A stretch of DNA of 64,000 nt from JBFXDI01 sp050181295 (GTDB lineage: Bacteria > Pseudomonadota > Alphaproteobacteria > Rhizobiales > Aestuariivirgaceae). How positions within the stretch are numbered: position 1 is the first letter of the stretch; each line of letters opens with the position of its first letter. The position numbers and the translations under genes were made by a program. The notes below the pieces were generated by a model. That model was not told the origin of the DNA. It saw only the letters and a list, made by a program, of their open reading frames with translations, and made no database searches. Location: assembly GCA_050181295.1 (NCBI GenBank), contig JBFXDI010000002.1, forward strand, positions 1 through 64,000. Reading direction: 5' to 3'. Positions 7,623 to 15,474 of the stretch are shown one piece after another.

Positions 7623-7911
7623 AGCCAAGCTCCCCGCTCATCACCGCCGCTGCGGCACGGGAAGCCGCGAGTGCCCGTTGTCCCAAGCCGGTGGCCTTGA
7701 AGAGGCGTCGAGGGAGCCCCGGCGTCGAGGGTTCCTTTACCTCTCGCGACTCTACGAAGCCCTTGTCCGCCATGCGCCCGAGGGTGACATAAATGGTGCC
7801 GCGCTTGAGGCTCGGCTCATGGGCGATCATCTGGAGGCCGTAGAGTTCGCCTCGGTTGACAAGTAGCTCCAGGATCACGGCCTCGGTCTCGGAAAGCCTA
7901 GGGAATGCCAT
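7615..7911 (-). CDS. PadR family transcriptional regulator
   Basis: A 98-residue short PadR regulator: winged-helix SETEAVILELLVNRGELYGLQM, the recognition helix region LKRGTIYVTLGRMADKGFVES and the wing RRLFKATGLGQRAL. PadR proteins are usually repressors that release DNA on binding a small molecule. It is the first gene of a three-gene overlapping operon, and the promoter upstream carries a dyad over its -10 box, so autorepression is likely. The stop codon lies inside the next gene's start region. It lacks the long C-terminal dimerisation helix of larger PadR members. Confidence 0.9.
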   Translation of the reverse strand: MAFPRLSETEAVILELLVNRGELYGLQMIAHEPSLKRGTIYVTLGRMADKGFVESREVKEPSTPGLPRRLFKATGLGQRALAASRAAAAVMSGELGYA

Positions 7912-7932
7912 TTGACGCCACTTCCTCGTTAT

Positions 7933-7972
7933 GAGTCGGACAGATTGTAAGACTCGCACTGCCAGGTGTCAA
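7933..7972 (-). promoter_or_regulatory. Sigma-70 promoter and candidate operator of the PadR operon
   Basis: On the minus strand a perfect -35 TTGACA (7967-7972) and near-perfect -10 TACAAT (7944-7949) are separated by 17 bases, the best-matching promoter in the window. An inverted repeat GAGTC-N13-GACTC (7933-7937 and 7951-7955) surrounds the -10 box and is a candidate operator for the PadR protein encoded 22 bases downstream. Confidence 0.75.
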
Positions 7973-8089
7973 TTGCTTCCAGGACGGCTCCTCGACAGCC
8001 GCTCAGACCGCCCACGGGCCTTGAGAAGCGCCTCGCCGGCGTGCGAACATCATCTCAGGGTTTCCGCAGCGTCATCCGGGGATGCCGAC

Positions 8090-9280
8090 ATGAACGACCT
8101 GGCGCCGTCCGGCGAGCGCTATCTCGGCCTCTCCTCGACCGAGCCGACGATCCCCAGCGCCTGGTATCGCGATCCCGTCCATCACGATCGCGAGCTTGCC
8201 GCCATCTGGTACCGGAACTGGGCCTATCTCTGCCATGAGAGCGCGCTAGCCGCTCCTCTCTCGTTCCGGACCTTCCGGATCGGAGACCAGACCATCCTCG
8301 TGCTCAGGGACGACAAGGGGGCGCTCCAGGCCTTCCACAACACCTGCCGGCATCGCGGCTCGGAGCTCTGCAGGGCGACGCAAGGCCGGCTCAAGTCGAA
8401 GCTGCTGGTCTGCCCCTATCACAACTGGGGCTACTCGCTGCAGGGCGACCTCGTGCGGGTGCCGCATGCGAAGCCGGTCTCGGGCTTCGAGGCTTCCGCG
8501 CTCGGGCTCTACCGCGTGCATCTCCAGTGCTGGCGGGGCCTGGTCTTCGTCAATCTGGAACGCGGCGCGCCGGCCCCGCTCGAGGCAAGCTTCGAGCCTT
8601 CCGGCGAGGCGCTGGCCAACTGGCCGCTCGAGCGTCTGGTCGTGGGACACAGCTTCCGCAAGGAACTCGCCTGCAACTGGAAGCTCTTCTGGGAGAACTA
8701 CAACGAATGCCTGCATTGCCCCGGCATGCATCCGGAGCTCTGCGATCTCGTGCCGCTCTACGGCCGCGCCATGATGGACCGGCGCGACGATCCGGCCTTC
8801 GCCGAGCATGCGGACGCCACGGACCCGCGCTTCACGGGCGGGCTCAGGGCCGGCGCGCGCACCTGGTCGATGAACGGGCAACTGGCGGGGCCGGAATTTC
8901 CGGACCTCACGCCGGAGGAGTGCGCCGCGGGCCAGACCTTCGTCACGACCCTGCCCGCGATGTTTCTCATCGCGCATCCGGACTATGTGCGTACGGTGCG
9001 GCTCCTGCCGCTCGGGCCCACGCGCACCGAGCTTCTGGCCGAGTGGCTGTTTCCGGAGGAGACGCTCGCCGCGCCCGGCTTCGATCTCGCCAACACGGTG
9101 GACTTCGCCACCCTCGTCATGTCGCAGGACGGCAAGGCCTGCGAGCTCAATCAGCGGGGACTCGCCGCCCTGCCGCACGAGCGGGGCATCCTCATGCCGC
9201 AGGAATACGAGATTTCCGGCTTCCACCGCTGGATCCGGGAGATGCTGGACGACCATAAAAAGGGAGGGGAGAACGCATGA
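8090..9280 (+). CDS. Rieske 2Fe-2S aromatic-ring-hydroxylating-type oxygenase, alpha subunit
   Basis: A 396-residue Rieske non-heme iron oxygenase. The Rieske cluster ligands are Cys86/His88 (NTCRHRG) and Cys108/His111 (LLVCPYHNWGY). The catalytic domain has the mononuclear iron signature NYNECLHCPGMHPEL with His209 and His214. This pattern is closest to oxygenases acting on quaternary amines (glycine-betaine and stachydrine demethylases, GbcA-like) rather than classical aromatic dioxygenases. Its stop overlaps the next gene, a polyamine-type binding protein, by ATGA, pointing to a role in using an amine compound. A reductase partner is not adjacent. Substrate not established. Confidence 0.88.
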   Translation: MNDLAPSGERYLGLSSTEPTIPSAWYRDPVHHDRELAAIWYRNWAYLCHESALAAPLSFRTFRIGDQTILVLRDDKGALQAFHNTCRHRGSELCRATQGRLKSKLLVCPYHNWGYSLQGDLVRVPHAKPVSGFEASALGLYRVHLQCWRGLVFVNLERGAPAPLEASFEPSGEALANWPLERLVVGHSFRKELACNWKLFWENYNECLHCPGMHPELCDLVPLYGRAMMDRRDDPAFAEHADATDPRFTGGLRAGARTWSMNGQLAGPEFPDLTPEECAAGQTFVTTLPAMFLIAHPDYVRTVRLLPLGPTRTELLAEWLFPEETLAAPGFDLANTVDFATLVMSQDGKACELNQRGLAALPHERGILMPQEYEISGFHRWIREMLDDHKKGGENA

Positions 9281-10380
9281 AGCATGCACTATGGGCCTGC
9301 GGACTGGCCGTGCTGGCGGCCGCGGGACTAGGGACGATGCCCGGCGCCAGGGCTCAGGAGAAGGTGGTCAACGTCTATAACTGGGCCGACTATATCGGGG
9401 AGACCACGATCGCCGACTTCGAGAAGGAGACCGGCATCAAGGTCAACTACGACCACTATGATTCCTCCGAGGCCGCCGAGGCCAAGGTCATTGCCGGCTC
9501 CTCCGGCTACGACGTCGTCGTCATCGCCTCGCGCAATCTGCAGGCCTTCCTTCCCGCCAAGGTGCTCCAGAAGATCGACAAGTCGAAGCTTCCGGGCTGG
9601 TCGCATCTCGATCCGGAAATGCTCCGTATCCTGAGCAGCACGGACCCGGGCAACGAGTATGCGATGCCCTATATGTGGGGCTCGACCGGCGTCACCTACA
9701 ACACCGAGGCGGTCGACGCGCTCGTTCCCGACGCGCCCTACGACTCGATGGACATGCTGCTCAAGCCGGAGCTGGCGGAGAAGATCGCGGGCTGCGGCAT
9801 CAACATCATCGACTCGCAGGCCAACGTGGTGCCGATGGTGCTCGCGCATCTCGGCAAGGATCCGCAGTCGCAGGAGCCTCAGGACCTCGAAGCCGTGGTC
9901 GAGGCCTTCAAGCCGGTGCGGCAGCACTTCAAGTCCTTCGACAACAACAACTACACGGCGCAGCTTCTGAACAAGGAGCTCTGCGTCACCATGAACTGGG
10001 CCGGCGACTACGCGACCGCCTTGGCGCGCGCCAAGGAGGCGAATGTCGACATCAAGCTGCGCTACGAGGTGCCGAAGTCCGGGAGCCCGGTGTGGTTCGA
10101 TGTCTTCGTGGTCCTGGCGGACTCCAAGAACGTCGACAACGCGCATGCCTTCCTCGACTACATGCTGCGGCCTCAGGTGATCGCGGCGGCCACCAATTTC
10201 GTGAACTACGCCAATGCCAACAAGGATGCGACACCGCTCGTCAACAAGGCCATCACGGACAACCCGGCCATCTATCCGGACGAGGCGGTGCGCAAGCGCC
10301 TGTGGCTGCAGAAGCCCGCTTCGCCCGAATACGAGCGGCTCCGGACCGACGCCTGGAACCGCATCCGCACCGGCTCCTGA
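9277..10380 (+). CDS. Periplasmic substrate-binding protein, polyamine (PotD/PotF) type
   Basis: A 367-residue binding protein with a signal peptide (residues 1-26, cleavage after GARA). The mature start VVNVYNWADYIGETTIADFEKETGI is characteristic of PotF/PotD spermidine/putrescine receptors, as are YDVVVIASRNLQ, YAMPYMWGSTGVTYN and the C-terminal NFVNYANANKDA. The ATG overlaps the Rieske stop. No permease or ATPase genes are nearby, so it must use transport components encoded elsewhere or act as a sensor. Ligand probably a cationic amine; exact compound unknown. Confidence 0.9.
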   Translation: MKHALWACGLAVLAAAGLGTMPGARAQEKVVNVYNWADYIGETTIADFEKETGIKVNYDHYDSSEAAEAKVIAGSSGYDVVVIASRNLQAFLPAKVLQKIDKSKLPGWSHLDPEMLRILSSTDPGNEYAMPYMWGSTGVTYNTEAVDALVPDAPYDSMDMLLKPELAEKIAGCGINIIDSQANVVPMVLAHLGKDPQSQEPQDLEAVVEAFKPVRQHFKSFDNNNYTAQLLNKELCVTMNWAGDYATALARAKEANVDIKLRYEVPKSGSPVWFDVFVVLADSKNVDNAHAFLDYMLRPQVIAAATNFVNYANANKDATPLVNKAITDNPAIYPDEAVRKRLWLQKPASPEYERLRTDAWNRIRTGS

Positions 10381-10519
10381 CGGACTTTCCAAGGGAGCGG
10401 CCGGCCGCGGGCCGCTCCCGCTTCAGGCTTCGATGTTTCAAGCTTCGAGCATTCGCTATGGATCGAAGGGGCGCCGCCCTCGACAATCGGGCATCGCCTG
10501 ACGCTAGCGGAGGAATTTT

Positions 10520-11452
10520 ATGATCCAACGGCCCGTGCCATGGCCGAACGGCGCCAGGACCGCCGTCGCCATCACCTTCGACATGGATGCCGACAGTCTC
10601 ATCCACATCGCCCATCCGCGCGACTCGATCACCCGCGTCTCGACCATCTCGATGCTGAAATACGGGCCGGAGGTAGCCATACCGCGCATCCTCGAGGGCT
10701 ACCGCCGCTTCGGGCTGAAGCAGACCTTCTTCGTGCCCGCCTGGTGCATCGAGCAGTATCCGAAGGCGGTCGAGGCCATGGTCAAAGGCGGCCACGAGGT
10801 CGGCTTCCACGGCTATATCCACGAGGCGCCGAACGCGCTGTCGCGCGAGGAGGAGCACTACTGGATGCGCCGCTCGATCGAGGTCATCGAGAAGCACACG
10901 GGGCAGAGGCCGCGCGGCAACCGCTCGCCGCTCTACAACTATTCGATCAATACGACCGACCTCCTGATCGAGGAAGGCATCCTCTACGATTCCTCGCTCA
11001 TGGGCGACGAGGTGCCCTACATCCTGAAGTCGGCCAAGGGCGAGATCGTGGAGTTGCCCGCCACCTGGGCGACCGACGACTGGCCGCCCTATGTCCATTC
11101 GATGGATCTCGACTACATGTTCCAGATCATGTCGCCGGACCGGGCCATGGAGACCTTCATGGCCGAGTTCAACGCCGTGCACGCGCTCGGCGGGGCCCTG
11201 TGGATCGGCGTCTGGCATCCCTTCGTCAGCGGTCGCCTATCTCGCTGGCTCAGGATCGAGAAGATGATCGAGGAGATGCTCGAGCGGGGCGGGGTGTGGT
11301 TCGCGACGCTCGAGGAGATCGCGGCGCATGTGCAGAAATGCCGGGCGGATGGAACCTACGAGGCGCGGGTGGACGAACTGCCCTATTACGACCGGCTGCA
11401 GGTCCCGAATCCGTCGCCGACACCCATGCTGCTCGACCGGTCGATCAAGTAG
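10520..11452 (+). CDS. Polysaccharide deacetylase (NodB fold) family protein
   Basis: A 310-residue cytoplasmic NodB-fold protein. The metal-site motifs are visible: ITFDMDAD (catalytic Asp), EVGFHGYIHEAPN (His-x3-His metal ligands) and the RSPLYNYS loop. The lack of a signal peptide and the motif style resemble the PuuE/allantoinase-like branch that hydrolyses small amides, rather than envelope chitin or peptidoglycan deacetylases. An excellent GGAGG lies eight bases before the ATG. It follows the Rieske and polyamine-binding genes by 140 bases and ends in a strong terminator, so it may belong to the same amine-related unit. Confidence 0.85.
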   Translation: MIQRPVPWPNGARTAVAITFDMDADSLIHIAHPRDSITRVSTISMLKYGPEVAIPRILEGYRRFGLKQTFFVPAWCIEQYPKAVEAMVKGGHEVGFHGYIHEAPNALSREEEHYWMRRSIEVIEKHTGQRPRGNRSPLYNYSINTTDLLIEEGILYDSSLMGDEVPYILKSAKGEIVELPATWATDDWPPYVHSMDLDYMFQIMSPDRAMETFMAEFNAVHALGGALWIGVWHPFVSGRLSRWLRIEKMIEEMLERGGVWFATLEEIAAHVQKCRADGTYEARVDELPYYDRLQVPNPSPTPMLLDRSIK

Positions 11453-11455
11453 CAG

Positions 11456-11488
11456 ACGGGGAGGCCGCTTGCACGGCCTCCCCGTTTC
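11456..11488 (+). terminator. Rho-independent terminator
   Basis: A perfect 12-bp stem, ACGGGGAGGCCG (11456-11467) and CGGCCTCCCCGT (11474-11485), loop CTTGCA, followed by TTTCT. It closes the Rieske/binding-protein/deacetylase unit. Confidence 0.85.
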
Positions 11489-11686
11489 TGTGGCCGGGTA
11501 CGCAGTACCTGATCCCGGCGCTGGCCTCCTCCCAGCAAACAGCGCGCCAAGTGAGATTGCGGTAAATGTGGAATCCGGCGGCGGCCGGGCCGCAAGATGT
11601 TGGGAAGCTGACGTAACGGCCGTTTCGCATTCCGCAAAACCCGCGTTGCAATCCGCGAAAATGGCTGCAAAACGGGAAAGTCGGCG

Positions 11687-12409
11687 TCAGGCGGCGGCGT
11701 TCGCCGCGCGGGCGTGGCCGGATCCGAGCCAGCGCGTCAGAAAACCGTCGAGCCACGAGGCCACGGCGCGGTCGTGCACCAGATTGCCGTCCAGATGGGC
11801 GGTGCGCGGCTGGGCGCCCGGTATGGCGAAGCGGTGGGAGGCTCTCACCGTCCAGCGGTGCATCATGGCGCGCGTCACCTCGGGATGGAACTGGAGCCCG
11901 TAGGCCGTGTCGCCATAGCGGTAGGCCTGGTTCGGAAAATCGTCGCCCTCCGCCAGCAGCACGGCGCCCCGCGGCACCTCGAAGCCCTCCCGGTGCCAGT
12001 GGTAGACGTGGTCGGGCCAGGAGCCGTACCGGCGGCCGTGCTCGGTGGGCCGGATCGGGTAGTACCCGATCTCGGCCCGGCCTTGCGGGTGCGGCGACAC
12101 CCTGGCGCCGAGCTGGCGGGCCAGAAGCTGGCCCCCGAGGCAGATGCCGAGATAGGGAACCTCCTCCTTGAGCGGCGTCGCCAGCCAGTCGATCTCCTTG
12201 CGGATGAAGTCGAGCTCCTGGCAGTCGTTGGCGCTCATGGGGCCGCCGAACACCACGACGCCCGCATAGCCGCCGAGCGAGCGGGGCAGGGGCTGGCCCA
12301 TGCAGGGACGGCGGATGTCGAGCCCAAATCCCCGCTGGCTCAAGAGCCGTCCGACGCGGCCGGGCGTCGAGGTCGGCTGGTGGACGATGACAAGAATCCG
12401 ATCACGCAT
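11687..12409 (-). CDS. Class I glutamine amidotransferase domain protein
   Basis: A 240-residue stand-alone class I glutamine amidotransferase. The nucleophile Cys90 lies in YLGICLGGQLLA, the catalytic His/Glu in YGLQFHPEVT, and the oxyanion segment in VVVFGGPMSAND. Such stand-alone domains are related to GuaA glutaminase and to the gamma-glutamyl hydrolase PuuD branch. The start chosen is ATG 12409 (MRDRILVIVHQ), where homology begins; a longer form from 12505 is possible but adds a low-complexity leader. The facing amine-related genes make an amide-hydrolase role tempting, but this is inference. Confidence 0.85.
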   Translation of the reverse strand: MRDRILVIVHQPTSTPGRVGRLLSQRGFGLDIRRPCMGQPLPRSLGGYAGVVVFGGPMSANDCQELDFIRKEIDWLATPLKEEVPYLGICLGGQLLARQLGARVSPHPQGRAEIGYYPIRPTEHGRRYGSWPDHVYHWHREGFEVPRGAVLLAEGDDFPNQAYRYGDTAYGLQFHPEVTRAMMHRWTVRASHRFAIPGAQPRTAHLDGNLVHDRAVASWLDGFLTRWLGSGHARAANAAA

Positions 12410-12627
12410 GAGGGGCAAGGTGCCTTCCGACGCAACCCGTGCCGGCACAAGCGCTCCCGGCGAATCGCCGTCCTGCGCCGTGCCGATGGCGAAACATGAT
12501 GCCATGCTCCAACCGTTTCCGTCGAGCCTGCGCTCCAGAACTGTCGCGGGGCTGGAGGAAAGCCAGGGGGATTTTGCGGCCGGACGCTATGGCCCGGCGG
12601 CTGAACGGGAGGTGAACCGGCGGGCCT

Positions 12628-13437
12628 TCAGGTGTTCCGCTTCGGGGCCTGGATCAGCCGCACGATCGGCAGCAGGATGCGGTTCGGAATATAGCGGGAG
12701 GCATAGGCGGACAGGCCGGACGACAAATCCGGGAAGGCCAGGCGCTGGCCGCGGCGGAAGGCGCGCCAGCCGGCAACCGCGCAGTCCATCGACGTCACCT
12801 GCGGGATGCCACGATAGACCTTGGAGGCGTTCATGCCGGCGCGCGCCTGAAATCCCGTCGGCACCGGGCCCGGACAGAGCGCCGTGACGGTGACGCCGGT
12901 GCCCCGATACTCGGTCGCCAGCGCCTCGCTCCAGGAGAGGATGAAGGCCTTGCTGGCGAAATAGGTCGCCATGTAGGGGCCTGGCAGGAAGCCCGCCACC
13001 GAGCAGACATTGAGAAGGCCGCCCGAGCCCTTGCGGCGCATGGCGGGAAGATAGCGGAGCGACAGATCGACGAGGGTTCGGACATTGAGATCGACGATGC
13101 CGAGCTGGTCCTCGCGCGAGAGTTCGCCCGCCGGCCCGAAGAGGCCGTAGCCCGCGTTGTTGACGATCACGTCGGGTTCGATCCCCCGCCCTTCAAGCTC
13201 TTCCTCGAGCTGCCCGGCCGCGCCGTGGTCGCCGAGGTCGAGCGCGATCGCCAAGGGTGACTGGCCGGTCTGGGCGTTGATGACGCCCGAGACGCGATGG
13301 ATTTCTCCCTCCCGGCGCGCGACCAGGACGAGGCGGTGGCCCTCGCGGGCGAGCAGATGCGCGAAGGCTTCGCCGATGCCGCTCGAGGCGCCCGTGACGA
13401 GTATGGTTTGCGTTTCGCCGTCCCGCGTCTGCGCCAT
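12628..13437 (-). CDS. Short-chain dehydrogenase/reductase
   Basis: A 269-residue classical SDR. It has the nucleotide-binding TGASSGIG (15-22), NNAG (93-96), catalytic Ser146 (NVCSVAGF) and Tyr159/Lys163 (TYFASKAF), all consistent with an active NAD(P)-dependent oxidoreductase. The extended C-terminus (residues 215-269, rich in aromatic and basic residues) may contact membranes, as in DltE-like or retinol-dehydrogenase-like SDRs. It follows the second SDR and trcR on the minus strand with a 21-base gap, probably one transcript. Substrate unknown. Confidence 0.92.
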   Translation of the reverse strand: MAQTRDGETQTILVTGASSGIGEAFAHLLAREGHRLVLVARREGEIHRVSGVINAQTGQSPLAIALDLGDHGAAGQLEEELEGRGIEPDVIVNNAGYGLFGPAGELSREDQLGIVDLNVRTLVDLSLRYLPAMRRKGSGGLLNVCSVAGFLPGPYMATYFASKAFILSWSEALATEYRGTGVTVTALCPGPVPTGFQARAGMNASKVYRGIPQVTSMDCAVAGWRAFRRGQRLAFPDLSSGLSAYASRYIPNRILLPIVRLIQAPKRNT

Positions 13438-13458
13438 GCCCGTCCGCCCCTTTTCGCT

Positions 13459-14058
13459 TCAGCCGACCTTGATGACCTGCCCGGTGATGAGGCCCTCGAC
13501 GCTCTTGGCGTAGGCGAGGCCGACGCGCTTCGAAGGCACGGTCTCGTGGCCGGGAAAGAAGCCCGGATAGGCCGCGGCCGATTCATCGAGGAGCGCAGGG
13601 CTCACCACGTTGATGCGGATGCCGCGCGGCAGCTCGATGGCAGCCGCCATCACGAAGCCCGCAAGCGCTGCGTTGACCGCCGAGGCGCTCGTCCCCTTGG
13701 GGATCGGGTCGCGGTCGAGGATGCCGCTGGTCAGCGTGAAGGAACCGCCGTCATTGAGGCTCGCGAGCCCGGCGAGCACGAGGTTCACCTGGCCCATGAG
13801 CTTGTTGTCGAGGCCCACCTTGAACTTCTCGTCCGTCATCTCGGCGAGCGGCGCGAAGCTCACCTTGCCGGCGCAGCAGACGACCGCGTCCAGGCGCCCG
13901 AGCTTGCCATACATGGCCTCGATGGAGGCGCGGTCGCCGATGTCGACCTTGACGTCCTCGCCCTGGCGGCCGGCCTTCACGATCTCGTGGCGGGACCCAA
14001 GCTCTCCGAGCACCGCCAGTCCGATGGTGCCCGAGGCGCCTATGAGGGCGATCCTCAC
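13459..14058 (-). CDS. Short-chain dehydrogenase-like protein with degenerate catalytic motif
   Basis: A 199-residue compact SDR-fold protein. The N-terminal Rossmann motif (IALIGASGTIG) and CCAG segment are present, and Ser at FTLTSGIL aligns with the catalytic serine. At the usual Tyr-x3-Lys site the sequence reads GTSASAVNAALAGF, so neither Tyr nor Lys is there. It may bind NAD(P) without classical dehydrogenase chemistry or use other residues. The GTG start overlaps the trcR stop (GTGA), so the pair is translationally coupled. Length is short for the family but seen in many proteobacterial homologues. Confidence 0.85.
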   Translation of the reverse strand: MRIALIGASGTIGLAVLGELGSRHEIVKAGRQGEDVKVDIGDRASIEAMYGKLGRLDAVVCCAGKVSFAPLAEMTDEKFKVGLDNKLMGQVNLVLAGLASLNDGGSFTLTSGILDRDPIPKGTSASAVNAALAGFVMAAAIELPRGIRINVVSPALLDESAAAYPGFFPGHETVPSKRVGLAYAKSVEGLITGQVIKVG

Positions 14059-14774
14059 GACCGGTCGCTCCCTGCGTCCTCGCTGTCCTTCAGCGGCTTG
14101 AGCTTCGCGAAGACGGTGTCGGGATTGTAGTCCTGATTCTCCTTCTCCTCCCTGGCGGGCTCGGCCGCCGCGGGCTCGGGCCTGCGGGTCGTCTCGCTCG
14201 CGGGGAGCAGCGTGCGCACGGGCTCGGCGGAGGGCGCAGCGCCCCCGGCCTTGCGGGCCGCCTTCTGGACCGCGAGGTCGAGATCGAGCTGCGTGCAGAG
14301 GCCGAGCGTCACCGGATCGACCGGCTTGATGTTGCTGGCGTTCCAGTGGGTGCGGTCGCGGATGGCCTGGATGGTCGGCTTGGTGGTGCCGACGAGCTTC
14401 ATGATCTGGGCGTCGGAAAGCTCGGGATGGTACCGCAGCAGCCAGGCGATGGCGTCCGGGCGATCCTGCCGGCGCGAGACGGGCGTGTAGCGCGGACCGC
14501 GCTTGGTCTTGGTGACGGGAATGCCGGTCTTGGTGACGGAGATCTTCAGCCGGTAGGCCGGATCGCCCTCGCCCTTCTCGATCTCCTCGCGCGCGAGCTG
14601 CCCGCTTGCCACGGGGTCCAGCCCCTTGATGCCCTGCGCCACGTCGCCGTCGGCGATGCCCTTCACTTCGAGCTCGTGCAGGTGGCAGTAGTCGGCGATC
14701 TGGGGAAAGGTCAGCCTGGTGTTGTCGATGAGCCAGACGGCGGTCGCCTTCGGCATCAGCGGTGCCATTGACAT
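14055..14774 (-). CDS. trcR: TrcR-type cell-cycle transcriptional regulator (DUF1013)
   Basis: A 239-residue protein of the alphaproteobacteria-restricted DUF1013/TrcR family (PF06242), tied to cell-cycle control in Caulobacter and rhizobia. It carries two helix-turn-helix-like segments: AVWLIDNTRLTFPQIADYC near the N-terminus and LLRYHPELSDAQIMKLVGTT with TIQAIRDRTHWN in the middle. The C-terminal 60 residues are a disordered Pro/Glu/Ala tail. The ATG at 14774 is preceded by GGAAGGA. Conserved and probably important for growth; the coupled SDR-like gene downstream is a recurrent-looking neighbour. Confidence 0.92.
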   Translation of the reverse strand: MSMAPLMPKATAVWLIDNTRLTFPQIADYCHLHELEVKGIADGDVAQGIKGLDPVASGQLAREEIEKGEGDPAYRLKISVTKTGIPVTKTKRGPRYTPVSRRQDRPDAIAWLLRYHPELSDAQIMKLVGTTKPTIQAIRDRTHWNASNIKPVDPVTLGLCTQLDLDLAVQKAARKAGGAAPSAEPVRTLLPASETTRRPEPAAAEPAREEKENQDYNPDTVFAKLKPLKDSEDAGSDRS

Positions 14775-14959
14775 GGTCGTCCTTCCTTCGAAACCGAACG
14801 GTTCCGATCCAAAGAGAGTTTCATGATTGGGATGGGGCCGTATATAAATCGCCGGCCGCCGGGGCGCAATCGGTCTTGAGTGCCTGACGTGCGAAGTCGA
14901 ACGGCCGTCGAGCCCAAGGTTCCGGCCGACCTCATGCCAATAAGGTGATAGGGGCGTGA

Positions 14960-14984
14960 GGAACGTCTTCAATTCCCTACGGTT
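14960..14984 (+). promoter_or_regulatory. Possible EcfG-type general-stress promoter
   Basis: GGAAC (14960-14964), 16 bases, then GGTT (14981-14984): one mismatch to the GGAAC-N16/17-CGTT consensus. It is 60 bases upstream of a small secreted protein gene, a typical distance and target class for the alphaproteobacterial general stress response. Confidence 0.35.
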
Positions 14985-15043
14985 TTCGGTCTGACGGCTC
15001 TGCACCAAGCAGGGCTGACTCCTCGAACCAAAAGGAACACGAG

Positions 15044-15421
15044 ATGAGGACAACGATCGCGACGGCCGTGCTTTTTGGCTTGCTCGGCGTCACTTCGGCG
15101 TATGCCCAGGGAGTGACGTGCGACAAGGCCAGCATGGACAAGATGAACTCCGACATCAGCGCCATGAACGGCGCTGGCCAGATGAAGGAAAAGAAGGATA
15201 TGGCCATGAAGGAGATGATGTCGGCGCAGGAGGCCATGGCCGCGAGCAAGATGGACGAATGCACGACGCATATGAACAACGCTATGCAGGCGATGCAGGG
15301 CTCAAGCATGGACGGCCAGTCTGGGCAGATGGACAGCTCCGGCCAGATGAACACGGCCGAGCCAACAGTCGGCACGAAGGACACCGAGAAGAACAAGGCT
15401 GACAGCCCGCAGCCGCAGTAA
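15044..15421 (+). CDS. Methionine-rich small secreted protein
   Basis: A 125-residue exported protein. Residues 1-22 form a signal peptide (TTIATAVLFGLLGVTSAYA). The mature part is helical and remarkably methionine-rich (MKEKKDMAMKEMMSAQEAM, MDECTTHMNNAMQAMQ), with two cysteines and a hydrophilic Gly/Ser/Gln/Met tail. Met-rich periplasmic proteins can bind Cu(I) or scavenge oxidants, but no defined CopC- or CusF-like motif is present. A general-stress-type promoter may lie upstream. Flanked by a bidirectional terminator. Confidence 0.8.
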   Translation: MRTTIATAVLFGLLGVTSAYAQGVTCDKASMDKMNSDISAMNGAGQMKEKKDMAMKEMMSAQEAMAASKMDECTTHMNNAMQAMQGSSMDGQSGQMDSSGQMNTAEPTVGTKDTEKNKADSPQPQ

Positions 15422-15432
15422 ACCTCGACCAC

Positions 15433-15465
15433 CATGAAACCCCGGCCAACCGCCGGGGTTTCATG
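15433..15465. terminator. Bidirectional terminator between convergent genes
   Basis: A perfect 14-bp inverted repeat (15433-15446 with 15452-15465), arm CATGAAACCCCGGC, loop CAACC. The A and T runs inside the stem give a U-rich 3' side in both directions. It lies between the Met-rich gene and the convergent Gfo/Idh gene. Confidence 0.8.
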
Positions 15466-15474
15466 GCGCTTCCT

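Noticed and set aside
6413..8089. Possible integrated element bounded by tRNA-Ala 3'-end repeats
   Set aside because: No copy of the tRNA 3' end and no integrase were found in 6444-8089, so attachment sites cannot be claimed despite the lower GC.
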